Source: Zygnema cylindricum (taxonomy: Eukaryota; Streptophyta; Zygnematophyceae; Zygnematales; Zygnemataceae). Taken from it: a DNA stretch of 22,172 nucleotides. A model generated the notes under the pieces. The model made no database searches. It was not told the origin of the DNA and was given only the letters and a program-made list of their open reading frames with translations. Numbering within the stretch: the stretch's first letter is position 1; every line of letters starts with the position of its first letter. A program made the translations under genes and the position numbers. The stretch covers positions 279,014 through 301,185 of the forward strand of contig JBBHKE010002542.1 of the NCBI GenBank assembly GCA_037447655.1, written 5' to 3'. Shown in pieces: positions 8,407 to 17,845 of the stretch.

Positions 8407-9633
8407 GGCGATACTTTGAAAATGTATTTTGGACTGTGGTGAAGTGTGCCGTACTACTTTGAAAAGCGTCCCTATGTGCGAAAATGAAATCGGAACTTTA
8501 AAATGTGACGGGTGTAGATGTGAGTACAACTTGCGGCGATTGGAAACAACTACGAAACTTACTATGAATGATGACGTACGCAAAAACTACTACGGTTGCA
8601 GACGTCTACAATACACGCGGCAATTGGTGACGTCTCAAAAACTAACGACGGATGTTCACGTCTACAATGACAAATGGTGTCACAACTCCCGCGACATCAC
8701 GTGACATCGTAATGTTGACCGTGACATTGTAGACATCAGACCACATCAGACCATCACTGTTCAACACACTCCTACCCTGCTACCGCTGTCAGACTCCTAC
8801 CCTGCTACCGCTGTCCAGCTGACTCCTTTCCACGTGCGTGTTTTTACAAAACCAAGGAATTCTATACTTCGCAATTTCTTCCTTTTCCACACCTGCTACA
8901 AAAATTTAATTTGTTGCGGAGAAAAGGTAATCTGTTGCAGAAAAACTGCCAGGAAACCTTTTTGCTGAGACGTTTTTACGAGTGCTTCATCGCAATTTTT
9001 TACAAAAAAAAATAAAAAAATTTCAAGAGCTTTGCATCGTGTGAGGGTTCTGTACGTGTCACGACCAGCTATATCTAGCACGCTTCGATTGCAAGGGTGG
9101 CACTACCAATTAACAAACTTATTAACAGCAAGTAAGTTAAGAGAGACATAACCAACTTACATATGGTGTGGAATCTATTATATACCAATTAGGGGGAGTT
9201 CAAACATCAAAATGAAATTAAGTAAACATTAAAGCCGACCATCTTTGTCTTTCACACCAAATGGTGAGGTAATAAACCACCAAAAAAAAGGGAAAAATCA
9301 AAAGCAATATAAAGATTAAAAAAAAACAAGAATTGATTAGTAAAATTGAATAAAAATCATGAGAACCTCAAATTGAAGTTGGTGTTGTAATTGTAATGTT
9401 CCTTGAAAAATGAAAAATGTAACAAAGGGTAACATTTGTAAAAATAAACAACTTACTGACGTAAATTTTATAATTTGGAAATCAACTTTGGAATTGTATA
9501 TTGAAATTGCACTTAAATTTCACAACACTATTGAAAAAGAGGATGGAACTAGATAATCAAAGGTGAAATTGGTGATTTGGAAAACAAATGGTGATTGAAA
9601 TAAAACATTGAAGGGTGGGCATTATTTTCCAGG
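8407..9633. other. Left non-coding arm of the Harbinger element
   Basis: Between the left TIR and the transposase. It has a perfect 22-base repeat inside a 25-bp tandem duplication (CTCCTACCCTGCTACCGCTG at 8769 and 8794), a second TIR-like phrase CGTCCCTATGTGCG near 8468, and clustered GACATCA/GACATTGTAGACATC phrases at 8690-8760. From 9100 on it is A-rich with no coding signal. The promoter of the transposase gene should lie here, but no convincing TATA or start-site pair was identified. Confidence 0.5.
8769..8815. repeat. 25-bp tandem duplication
   Basis: Two head-to-tail copies with period 25 (starts at 8769 and 8794), identical over at least 22 bases. It lies in the subterminal region of the Harbinger element. 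Confidence 0.88.
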
Positions 9634-11152
9634 ATGACACATGAACAAAAAAAAAAGATATGTGACACTGATGATTCAACATGTTACACTTGCATTGATG
9701 ACGGTTTTGCAAATGGTTTTGAGAACCTTGTTGCCACCGTTATTTTTCGACCATCACGGCCACCAAATGGTCCAAAACGCTATTGTTAAAGTTATGCCTC
9801 GAATTTTAACAAAATGTATCCAACAAAATCCCAATTTCCAAGGTGATCCGGATGAAAATTACTACATTAACCCAAGAAGTATGCATTGGGTGGACGAAGA
9901 GTTACCACGCTACAACGAAAAACAATTTCAACAATTGTTTCGACTAAAAAAAGTCACGGTCCAATTTTTGGTAAACGAATTAAAAAAAAACTTAGATACC
10001 AAACCCCCTCCCGACTTCGTAACCTTCCTAATAGAGAACTAAGCGCGGAGAAACAAGTTTTAAAAACATTGATGAGATTGGGACATCAAGGCGGGATCAC
10101 ACTACTTCCGTACAGTTTGGTGTTGGACCCTCGACTGTGGCGAGGATATTCCTTAAAGTCATGAAAGTGATTGTCAAAAGGCTTGAGCATTGGGTTAGAT
10201 GGCCAACAGAAGAAGAAATTCAAAAAACCAATTTTTTTTCCAGGAGGACAAAGCGTTGCCGAATTGTGTTGGCACTATAGATTGCACACATATAGAGATT
10301 ACACTCGGGGATGAAATGCCAGCAACTGATTACTTCGATGCAAAACATAATTATTCTACTGTAATTCAAACAGTCGTTGATCATAAGATGAGATTCATTG
10401 ACCTAAGTTTAGGCTCTCCCGGATCAATGCACAACTCGAGAATTTTTAGAAGGTCAAAATTGGGGCAAGACTTTCAAAGACGTATGCAAGCAAGCGGCGA
10501 CATTTTCCAATGGGATAATATAAATGTGCATCCTAACCTCATAGGAGATGCCGGTTATGCGGTCCATCCTAACCTAATTGTTCCTTACCCTGGTTCGAAT
10601 CTCAATGCATCTCAAAAAAAATTCAACTTCCAACATGCGTCGTTAACGATGGTGGTAGAAAGAGCATTTGGAAAACTCAAAGGGCAATGGAGGTACCTTC
10701 TAAAGATATTCAATTCAAAAAGGAAATCAATGCTTACTTCTATTATTGTTGCTTGTGTCCTTCATAACATTTCTATTGCGAGGAACGAGACAAACATTGA
10801 TTGAGAGAAAGAGTTCAAAGATGAGCAATCAAAAAATGCAAACGGCATTCGAAAAAAATCCACACGTATCTCCGAAGCTCGAGAACGGCGAGCACGAGAA
10901 GGTGGGGATGTCCAAAGACGGCTGGGTGGTTCTCAAACCAACAGAATCCGAGGGTCTCGAATACGAGACATTTTATGTGATTATGTCATGATGGGAGGGG
11001 CAAATGAGGATGATGATACTGTTGTTTACCTTTCACATGCTGAAGGAGAGGATGACATAGATATTCTCATTGACGAAGACGAAGAAAGCGAACAAACTCA
11101 TGATAATGGAAGTGACGATGAAACTATAGATGAAATGGACATCGATGACTGA
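9634..11152 (+). pseudogene. PIF/Harbinger transposase (DDE_Tnp_4 type), decayed
   Basis: Encoded the nuclease that excises and inserts Harbinger elements. The N-terminal region (about 9770-10015) includes YYINPRSMHWVDEELPRYNE. The helical DNA-recognition part (10030-10230) reads RELSAEKQVLKTLMRLGHQG, then, in a different frame, FGVGPSTVARIFLKVMKVIV and WPTEEEIQ. The catalytic domain (10199-10804) is in one frame, with GTIDCTHIEI (first Asp), IGDAGY (second Asp) and VVERAFGKLKGQWR (Glu), so the DDE triad is visible. A single TGA at 10802-10804 interrupts it; the same frame then stays open for 115 more codons, through a basic stretch and GSRIRDILCDYVMM to an acidic end (DETIDEMDIDD) and a TGA at 11150-11152. 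Frame changes occur near 9770, 10010, 10105 and 10235, the last at a run of eight T. The ATG at 9634 follows a TTTTCCAG acceptor-like site, so an upstream exon is possible. Not translatable as one protein as written. Confidence 0.92.
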
Positions 11153-12186
11153 TAGAGTGTTCATTATTTCAGGTGATGTTAAAGTAGTTGTTTCCACTTT
11201 AAAGTAGTTGTTTTTACTTTATGGCGCAAGGTCTTTTGGGTGACAATCCTCTAGAAGGTTTAGCATTAAAGTTCACAATAAGACTTCTTTGTGAAATTCA
11301 ATATTAGGGTTTTCATTTCAATGTACACTATGTTACTTTCTCTATGACAAAAATTATATTTAATCAACGTGTTGATGTTTGTCGTTGGTTTTTGATTACA
11401 TGTTTATTTTTGAATCCTTTCTCATTCTTTTGAAGTTTTTTTGTAGTTTTTTTTCCCATCTCCCTCCCTCTCTCTCTCCCTCTCCCTCTCCCTTTCCTCC
11501 CTCTCCCTTTCCTCCCTCTCCCTCTCCCTCTCCCTCTCCTTCATTCGTTGTTTGTTGATTTTTGCAATTTTTTTATTTGCGTTTTTTAAATCTTTATCTC
11601 ATTCCCTCCACATATACTTTTGTTTAGAATTTGTATGTTCAGTCGACGCGTGTTGTTTTTCATTCATGGTTTTGTGTAATATGACTACAACGAAAATCAC
11701 AACGCATGCATAAAAATGAATGTTCAAACATACACATCCAATCCAAACTCAAATTACACCTCCTAGTAGCTTGGATGAAGTCGTCAATGGTTTCACAACT
11801 CAAAATGGCAAAAATGACGTGAATATTTTCGTAACGCATACATAAAATATTCACCTTTTTTTTCTATAAGCACAACAAACATAACATGCAAAACATGTCA
11901 TATATCAAAATCAACAAACCAAAAATATAAAATATACATCACTTATGTGAAAAACAACACAATAAATAAACTTGGTTGCTTCACGATTTGTTTTTGTATT
12001 GATCAATATACCAAGACATTCAAATTGGTCAACTTCATGCTTGACATCAAAATAAACAAACTAAAAGTGTTTGCAAGTAATATAGAAGAAACTCGAAAAA
12101 CTTGGTTTCTCATCACGTGCTCCACCACATATGGTACACACCGAAATGAATACTAAGTGTCAAAAAAACTAGTAAAAATGAACTCA
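11153..12186. other. Spacer between the two Harbinger genes
   Basis: Intergenic region between convergent genes. It contains a duplicated phrase TAAAGTAGTTGTTT (11182 and 11201), a CT microsatellite, and AT-rich DNA with no conserved reading frame. Transcription ends of both genes should fall here; no clear polyadenylation signal was assigned. Confidence 0.5.
11458..11541. repeat. CTCCCT-rich microsatellite
   Basis: About 84 bases of CTCCCT, CTCTCC and CCTTTCCT units, almost pure pyrimidine on the plus strand, in the spacer between the transposase and the Myb-like gene. Confidence 0.95.
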
Positions 12187-13522
12187 CTAAAATTTACTAC
12201 TGAATATTTTATCCGTGTTTCTATCCAATGCCGACACCATTTTATCTACGACTTTATCAAGAACAATTTCGAGCCGATCGAGTTGCTTGTTGGAAAGTTT
12301 TTCTTGTCGCTCAAATTGCCTTTGTTTACTTTTCCCATACTATTTTCCAACATTTCACCCAATTCTTGCGACATATGTAAGGAGTTCTCTTGCTTAACTT
12401 TGCGTACATCTCGTTTCCTTTTCCTTGACGTTGTGAACTTATCTTCATGCCGAGACAAATGAAGTCCCGCACCTTTCTTTTCACTTACACCTTTCCTTTC
12501 ACCCCCCTCATCTTCTCCCTCAAGCCTGTTGCTCTCCTCACCTACACTTTTTGTAGATCCATTCTCGTCTTTATAATCGCCATTCGCATTTGGTTCTTTT
12601 ACATTACCATTTGGCTCATTGGATTTTTTTCCAACATCACCGTATCTTCTTCTTCCAAAGTATTGTTCGCGAACGGCGGATTGTCCCCACTGTCCCATGT
12701 GAGTGTTGGGTGCACCGATTCCCTCATGGTGAGCCATGTCATTTCCTCGAAAAATTTCTTCGAAAATGAGGGAGGCAAACCCATTCTAGTTCTTTCTTTT
12801 TTTTGCATGTTAAAATAAAAGGCTACGCCACTTTTAGAACCGTGGTCCTTCATTTTTTTAAACTCATTAGTTAAATTATTCCATTTCTTCTTACACTCAT
12901 TCCATTATCGGTTTATCCCACTCCCCTTCATGACTTTAGAAATTTCCCCCCATTTCTCTACATTACTCCCAAATTTGGATTTTGCACTTGCCTCTGGTTG
13001 ATGTAAGAATTCTTCTTTTTTCGCTAGGTTCAACGCCTCTATCTCGAACAACTCCCACCTGACGTTTTTTGTTTTAGGCGTAAGATTTTATTTTTCTGAA
13101 GTTCTCGTGTTATCCGTCATCTTTCTTATTTTGGAAGGTGTTAATACAATTTTTTGGGAGGCCGTTTGTGCCGAAAACATATGAGTTGATGTTGGAGGTC
13201 CATTTTCCGATAATGGTGTATCTTGTGGAACAACACCTACTGGGAACCTTTGATTGTTGACGTAGGTATTCAGGTTTGTCAAAACATTACGAGAGGTTAC
13301 AGGACATAGCGCTTGTGGTGATCGAGAATCGTGAGCGGTAACAAGGAGTATTAGTAGGGTATGGTTTCGGGGTGTGGTTTCAACAAGGATAGAAAGAGGA
13401 ACCACGGGTAAAAATTGAGGCGTATTCATAAAAGAAGGTGGTGTCGTATTGTAATGTGTTGCTGAAAGGCTCATTTCTATTATTAGTGTATGTAAACCAA
13501 AAATTGCGCATTTCGTTTCCAA
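12187..13522 (-). pseudogene. Harbinger Myb/SANT-like partner protein, decayed
   Basis: In PIF/Harbinger elements a second protein with a Myb/SANT (trihelix-like) domain binds the element ends and helps bring the transposase into the nucleus. Reading right to left: a start at 13522 or more likely at the Met at 13474 (MSLSATHYNTTPPSFMN); a Pro/Thr/Asn-rich N-terminus; a TAA at 13090-13088; then the domain at about 13080-12750, with NVRWELFEIEALNLAKKEEF, EKWGEISKVMKGSG, NECKKKWNNLTNEFKKMKDH and LPPSFSKKFFEEM. A second in-frame TAA (12907-12905) falls inside it. The tail changes frame near 12650 into an Asn/Glu/Lys-rich linker with a basic cluster (SRKRKRDVRK), and again near 12320 to end in a coiled-coil-like segment (QLDRLEIVLDKVVDKMV) with a TAG at 12189-12187. 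The order matches this family; the damage means no intact product. Confidence 0.82.
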
Positions 13523-14611
13523 ACATTTTACCTGTGAGGGGTGTCATAGAGATAGAGTGAGACAAAGGTGTAAGTTATTGTTTAATCTTATTCAAATGAT
13601 TTTTTACGTTTTTTGTTCATTTCATCCTGCAATTCAAAAATTCTTTGCAACACACAGAATGAGACAAATTTGCAAGCAATCTAAAACCAGATTTTTTCAA
13701 AATGTTGTAATTAGGCCCCAATTTTACAACCCATAGCAATAGCAACGGCAGCTGGTGAGCAGCAAGAGCTACCTCAACTATAGATTGCTTATGCCTGGCT
13801 TGAAAAAGGTCGTTGTAGATATCAATAAAGAGAATTAAATATCAATAACAAAAGATGAATTGGGACATTCCTACGGCTAATTAGAGGTATCCATAGGATT
13901 CTCCATCAACTTAAGAAACAACCCATTTACTACCGGATAACATAACAAGAAAAATCATGCAACCTAAAACTGATACTTCTGCATTCATTGACACGATTTT
14001 CTTGTGCACTCGAGATAGAAGCTTCACCTGCTTACTGCATGTATCAACCACTTTTGTTTGAATTTTCTCGTTTTTTTCTCCAACCGCCAATACTTTCAAC
14101 TGCGAAAAAAAAAATGACGAGTTACTGATTGTCAGACATAAAAGACTCGATGTCGTCCAAAGAACTGGTCGAGAGAGAGTGTAGACAAACGTAACAAAAA
14201 CTGTAAATACCATAAAATTATAGAGGAAGTGAAGCATACGGACATGTTTAGAGGCCTAATGTTTCAGGCGCAAAAATAAAGTAGCACAGACATTTTGCGT
14301 TTGCGGAAAATAGTGTAGCATCCACTTTTCAAATTTGACATGTCTAAGAACATGACACAAAATACATGAATAAGACACACAAACACATGGATTTTATAAA
14401 GACAACTTCAACGTATCAATACATGTCGATTTTTCCAACAACAAATGATGTAGTGTGGATCACACAAATCAAGTAAACCCTAAAATTCATATCGCAAGAA
14501 TATGACAAAACAATGGAAATTTAAACATATCCAAAACACCAACCTACGACACAGTAGAAGAAGTCAAAAAAGAGTCAAAACACGCAGCTGCTGAGCAGCA
14601 GGACCGGCAAC
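13523..14611. other. Non-coding stretch upstream of the Myb-like gene
   Basis: No gene supported. It should hold the minus-strand promoter of the Myb-like gene. A GCAGCTG-containing phrase (GGCAGCTGGTGAGCAGCA) at about 13748 recurs in altered form at 14585 (GCAGCTGCTGAGCAGCA), just before the A-rich array. The rest is AT-rich with no other structure seen. Confidence 0.4.
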
Positions 14612-15396
14612 AGCAAAACAAGGAAAAGAAGAAGGAAGTTAGGCACTAATAGGAAAATGTAATAAGAATGTGCGGAAAACAGGAAGAAATACTTAGAAGA
14701 AAAAAAAGGCAACAGAATGAGGAGGGTAATAACCAATGGAAAAAAATAAGTAAAAATAAAGAATTAAAAAATCAAACAAACCCTAAGAAGATAAAAAATG
14801 AAGAAAAAAAAAGTCAAAATTGTATTCGGAATGTGAATAACAACTTTTAGGGCTTAAACATTTGGAATTTAAAGCAATATACTTTAGGATTTAGGGTGAA
14901 ATTGCCCAGTTTAGAGAGTAGGTTTACAAACAACTGATAAAACAAGGAAAAAAAGAAAGAAATTGGACACTAATAAAAGAAAAAAATCAGATTTTGCGGG
15001 AAAATGGAGAATATACTTAGGGGATTAAAACCAGTGAACATAAGGAATAAAATAATCAAAGGAAAAAAGAAGAAAGAATAAAGAAAAACAAGAAAAAAGA
15101 TAAAACATAAAGAAAAAAGAAAAGAAAAAACACAAAAAATGTAAAATAACGACATTTAAGGCACTTTATGAAACTCTGAGACCTCCATTGGCCCTCAGAG
15201 TATGCACATCCAAAAGAAGCTAATCTAGATAGTGCCGACTCCAAGTTAATATAAACCCAAATGACTGACCCCTTGACAGTCACAATCCCAATATAGATTC
15301 ACCCCTCTGAAATAACACTTTGTGTGTGCTCAGTTCCACCACAGAATGCAAAGTTAGAATATGAGATTTGGACACATTCACCCACTTTGACTTTCC

Positions 15397-15407
15397 CTTA
15401 TAAATGC
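15397..15407 (+). promoter_or_regulatory. TATA-like box in the solo LTR
   Basis: CTTATAAATGC, 228 bases from the TG end, at the place corresponding to CCTATAAAGG in the LTR fragment at 4861. Conservation of a TATA core between two diverged copies supports a promoter, which would make the plus strand the transcribed direction. Confidence 0.42.
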
Positions 15408-15456
15408 AGCCACCTTGGCAGACAAAAACTTTGACCGACTACACCCCTGTGTAGCC

Positions 15457-15544
15457 TGGACTCCCCTGAGTCCGCAGCAAAAAGAATCACTGGACTCCCC
15501 TGAGTCCGCAGCAAAAAGAATCACTCCGCAGCAAAAAGAATCAC
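15457..15544. repeat. 34-bp tandem repeat, 2.6 units, in the LTR
   Basis: Unit TGGACTCCCCTGAGTCCGCA plus GCAAAAAGAATCAC-type ending: exact copies at 15457-15490 and 15491-15524, then a partial copy (TCCGCAGCAAAAAGAATCAC) at 15525-15544. The LTR fragment near 4870-4910 has a single diverged unit, so expansion happened after the copies separated. Confidence 0.92.
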
Positions 15545-15955
15545 TGAAAATGGTCAAGTAAATTGATAGTTATGGCTGGCCAAAGTTTGCCATTTATACA
15601 GAGTGCTCTCTGGGAGAGGCAGCTGCCTACCCAAAATTTTCTAAGTCCTATTCCCTCTCTAAAACTCTATCTGCTGAAGTACGGCACCAATCAAATTACT
15701 GTGTCGTACAGAAAAGTACAGGTGCCGGTGTACTTTATGTACGGCCATTGTACGACATGGCCAAAATGTCGACATGTGTCAAATCAGGATTAGTTCCGGT
15801 AATCTCCGAAATTCCCGTAGTCCAATGTTATCACGCCACGTGTCATCTGACGTGGCAAAGACCGTAAAACGCCAAAAATGCCTTTTCCGTGATCGCGGCG
15901 CCTATCGTGGCCGTCCGATCAAAACCGGCTATAATCCTAGCCGCTGAAATTCGAC

Positions 15956-16058
15956 GCGCGGTATTTGTTTCGCTATCGAAACAAATGCGCGGTATTTGTT
16001 TTGATAGCGAAACAAATGCGCGGTATTTGTTTTGATAGCGAAACAAATGCGCGGTATC
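15956..16058. repeat. 31-bp palindromic tandem repeat in the LTR
   Basis: Three full 31-base units (15956-15986, 15987-16017, 16018-16048) and a partial fourth. Each holds GCGCGG followed by an inverted repeat, ATTTGTTT…AAACAAAT around a CGATAGCG-type centre. Units two and three are identical. The related LTR fragment has about 1.6 units at 5313. Confidence 0.93.
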
Positions 16059-16334
16059 CGTTCTGTCCACATACCGTACTTCGTACTAAATCAAACTGTA
16101 TCTATGTACTAAGTATCTATTAGCCGTTAAACGGATTAATCTACATATGACGATTTATATATTTATCATTCCTTATATATCGTAATATCTGTCCTAGACT
16201 TAAAGGCTAGAGCTAACGGCTAATTCTGATTGGCGGATGGCAGGTACCAGGATCAATTCCTGGGTCCGTCAACTAGCTTTTGGTAAGTCTACCTATTTCA
16301 CCCCTTGTCTTCTCTAGAGAGCCTAGGCAGCCAT

Positions 16335-16404
16335 GGCTCTAGCTCCCTATCCAGCCTTCAGTGACTACAACAAGTGTGGGGGCTTGGATAGGGGAGTTAG
16401 AGGC
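16335..16404. repeat. Long imperfect hairpin near the LTR right end
   Basis: GCTCTAGCTCCCTATCCAGCC at about 16336-16356 pairs, with few mismatches, with GGCTTGGATAGGGGAGTTAG and following bases at 16381-16404, leaving a loop of about 24 bases. It lies in the part of the LTR that is missing from the fragment at 4730. Confidence 0.7.
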
Positions 16405-17050
16405 AGACCGCCTCAGCTCTTTTTCTATCCTAATACAGACCTAGAAAATACTCAAATATCAACACTTTACTTTAGGAATTAGGGAGGAATTGCTCAGTTT
16501 AGAGAGCACTTTTACAAAAAAACGATAAAAGGAGACAAAAAACAAGAGTAATTGGACACTAATAAAAGAAAAAAAACAGATTTTGCGGGCAAAGGGAGAA
16601 AATACTTAGGGGATTAAAGCCAGTAAACATTAGGAGGAAAATAATCAAAGAAAAAAAGAAGAAGAATAAAGAAAAACAATAAAAAGAACAAAAAAAGGTA
16701 AAACATAAAGAAAAAAGAAAAGAAAAAGGACACAAAATGTAAAATAACGACATTTAAGGCAATTTACTTTAAGAATTAGGGTGGAATTGCTCAGTTTAGA
16801 AAGCACCTTTACAAAAAAATGATAAGACGAGAAAAAAAAATGAGTAATTGGACACTAATAAAAGAATCAGATCAGATTTTGCGGAAAAACCTAGAAAAAT
16901 ACTTTTGGTAAAAAAAAGCAAAAAAACCACGCAAATAATCAAAGGGGATCCCTAAAAGGCTGCAAAAAAAATAAAAAATATAACAAGAGAAAATGATAAA
17001 TAAGTAAAAAAAAAAAAAAAAGTATGACACATAATGTAAATAAGAAATAC

Positions 17051-17652
17051 CTTTTACGTCGTTGAAAAACGGCTCTCGTTCTATTATCTCGTGTTCTTGG
17101 CCAACCAGCGTTCTGTTGACTCCTTATATTGAATGTGAGAGAACGTGAGACATGGAGTGTGAGGGAGCGTGATAGTGGAAATGGAGAAAGTGTACGGTAA
17201 GTGGAGAGTGTACGGTAGAAGGAGAGAAGCTACTCGGCGGATTTCAACCTTGGGCGAAATGACGTTGGTTGCGAAAGACCCCTGGTAAAAAAAAATCGTA
17301 TAGATTCCCAAAGCGACAAATTGTTTTTCTTTTTATCGTCCTCAAAATTTTCCACTCGTGCGGCGCGTGCTTGGACCGTTTTTCATTCGCTGTTTGGGCG
17401 GTACTTTTCCTGAAATCAAGTCGCGAGGTGATTTTCGATGAAGTTTTTTGACTGCCTGGATTCTCTTGCCCGGGGGTCGAAAAGAGGAAAACGACAAAAT
17501 TCGTTAACATGACGACAAACATGAAGTACATTCAATGTATCGAGTTGACGTTTGCTGTACTTTTCAAGAATTGATTTTTTTGTACAGCTAAAGTTTTTCT
17601 CGTACGGAACAGCGTTTTGGGTGAAAATGACAAATTAAAGTCGATACTTTAA
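17051..17652. other. Right non-coding arm of the Harbinger element
   Basis: Between the A-rich array and the right TIR. It has repeated GTGTACGGTA (17190-17220; GTGTACGGTAAGTGGAGA, then GTGTACGGTAGAAGGAGA), and GAGAACGTGAG/GGGAGCGTGA phrases. These look like subterminal motifs. Short open frames on both strands here lack support. Confidence 0.45.
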
Positions 17653-17669
17653 TACATGGGGACGTACCC

Positions 17670-17842
17670 TAACTACCTCCGCTGGTACGTGATTTTCAAA
17701 ATCTGGACGTTAACCTAAATGGCGCCAATCATAATTGCGAAACATTGTTTACTAGCCCGACAACAATGGAACGCCCTGCCAGTAAACCCTACAAATAAAC
17801 GTCTTCGTATGTTTCCTGGGACCGCCTAATGGAAATGGGGCC
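17670..17842. mobile_element. Right half of split MITE copy 1
   Basis: Resumes at TAACTAC immediately outside the Harbinger right TIR and runs parallel to 18363-18594 of copy 2, sharing TTTTCA.AATCTGGA, TGGCGCCAATCATAATTG, CCCGACAA, CAGTAAAC and TGGGACCGCCTAATGGAA. It ends at 17842, followed by TTA. Together with 7916-8389 it makes a MITE of about 644 bp. Confidence 0.88.
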
Positions 17843-17845
17843 TTA

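Larger units (their letters stand above)
15169..16464 (+). mobile_element. Solo LTR-like element, 1296 bp, TSD CTTTA
   Basis: Begins TGAAACTCTG and ends AATATCAACA, with the 5-bp direct repeat CTTTA on each side (15164-15168 and 16465-16469). Removing it and one CTTTA rejoins the A-rich array as GGCACTTTACTTTAGG, matching the intact junction GGCAATTTACTTTAAG at 16759. TG…CA ends plus a 5-bp TSD are what LTR retrotransposons leave. No internal coding region, primer-binding site or second LTR is present, so it reads as a solo LTR formed by recombination between two LTRs. It contains a TATA-like site (15397), a 34-bp tandem repeat, CACGTG-type motifs near 15838-15855, a 31-bp repeat array and a long inverted repeat near its right end. 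Strand is uncertain: the minus-strand start TGTTGATATTTGAG would also be a typical LTR start. Confidence 0.85.
14612..17050. repeat. A-rich tandem array, about 297-bp units, four copies
   Basis: Four related units: about 14612-14880 (most diverged), 14881-15168, 16465-16765 and 16766 to about 17050. Each has, in order, ACTTTAGGATTTAGGGTG, AATTGCYCAGTTTAGA, GGACACTAATAAAAG, CAGATTTTGCGG, a long A-rich purine stretch, and ATGTAAAATAACGACATTTAAG in the better copies. The third and fourth units start 297 bases apart. The LTR at 15169-16464 was inserted between the second and third. The minus-strand open frames in units two and three (14970-15155, 16559-16753) encode similar Phe-rich peptides, but this follows from the A-rich composition. 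Confidence 0.88.
8390..17669. mobile_element. Large two-gene PIF/Harbinger element, 9280 bp
   Basis: Ends in perfect 17-bp TIRs: GGGTACGTCCCCATGTA at 8390-8406 and its reverse complement at 17653-17669. TAA flanks both ends (8387-8389 and 17670-17672). The DNA outside the ends joins to reconstitute a MITE, and the uninterrupted MITE copy next door has AATCATTAACTAC (18357-18369) at the exact junction, an empty site in effect. Inside are both proteins expected of an autonomous Harbinger element: a DDE transposase (9634-11152, +) and a Myb/SANT-like partner (13522-12187, -), arranged tail to tail. The right third is enlarged by an A-rich tandem array and a nested LTR. Removing the 1296-bp LTR and one TSD copy gives about 7.98 kb. 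Both genes are damaged, so the element is probably inactive now. Confidence 0.93.

Noticed and set aside
8390-9630. A short separate MITE starting GGGTACGTCCCC at 8390
   Set aside because: No inverse end occurs within several kb. The only matching inverse end is at 17653-17669, and flank reconstruction shows that the two ends belong to one element.
14970-15155. Phe/Leu-rich minus-strand frames in two array units (also 16559-16753), resembling membrane peptides
   Set aside because: They are translations of poly-A-rich DNA. Similarity between them follows from the tandem repeat, and the other units do not keep the frame.
16199-16275. tRNA-like or SINE-like signal: CCAGG ATCAATT CCTGG resembles a T-arm
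   Set aside because: The 5-bp stem and 7-base loop fit a T-arm, but no acceptor stem adjoins it and no anticodon arm could be built; it lies within the LTR and is treated as LTR sequence.
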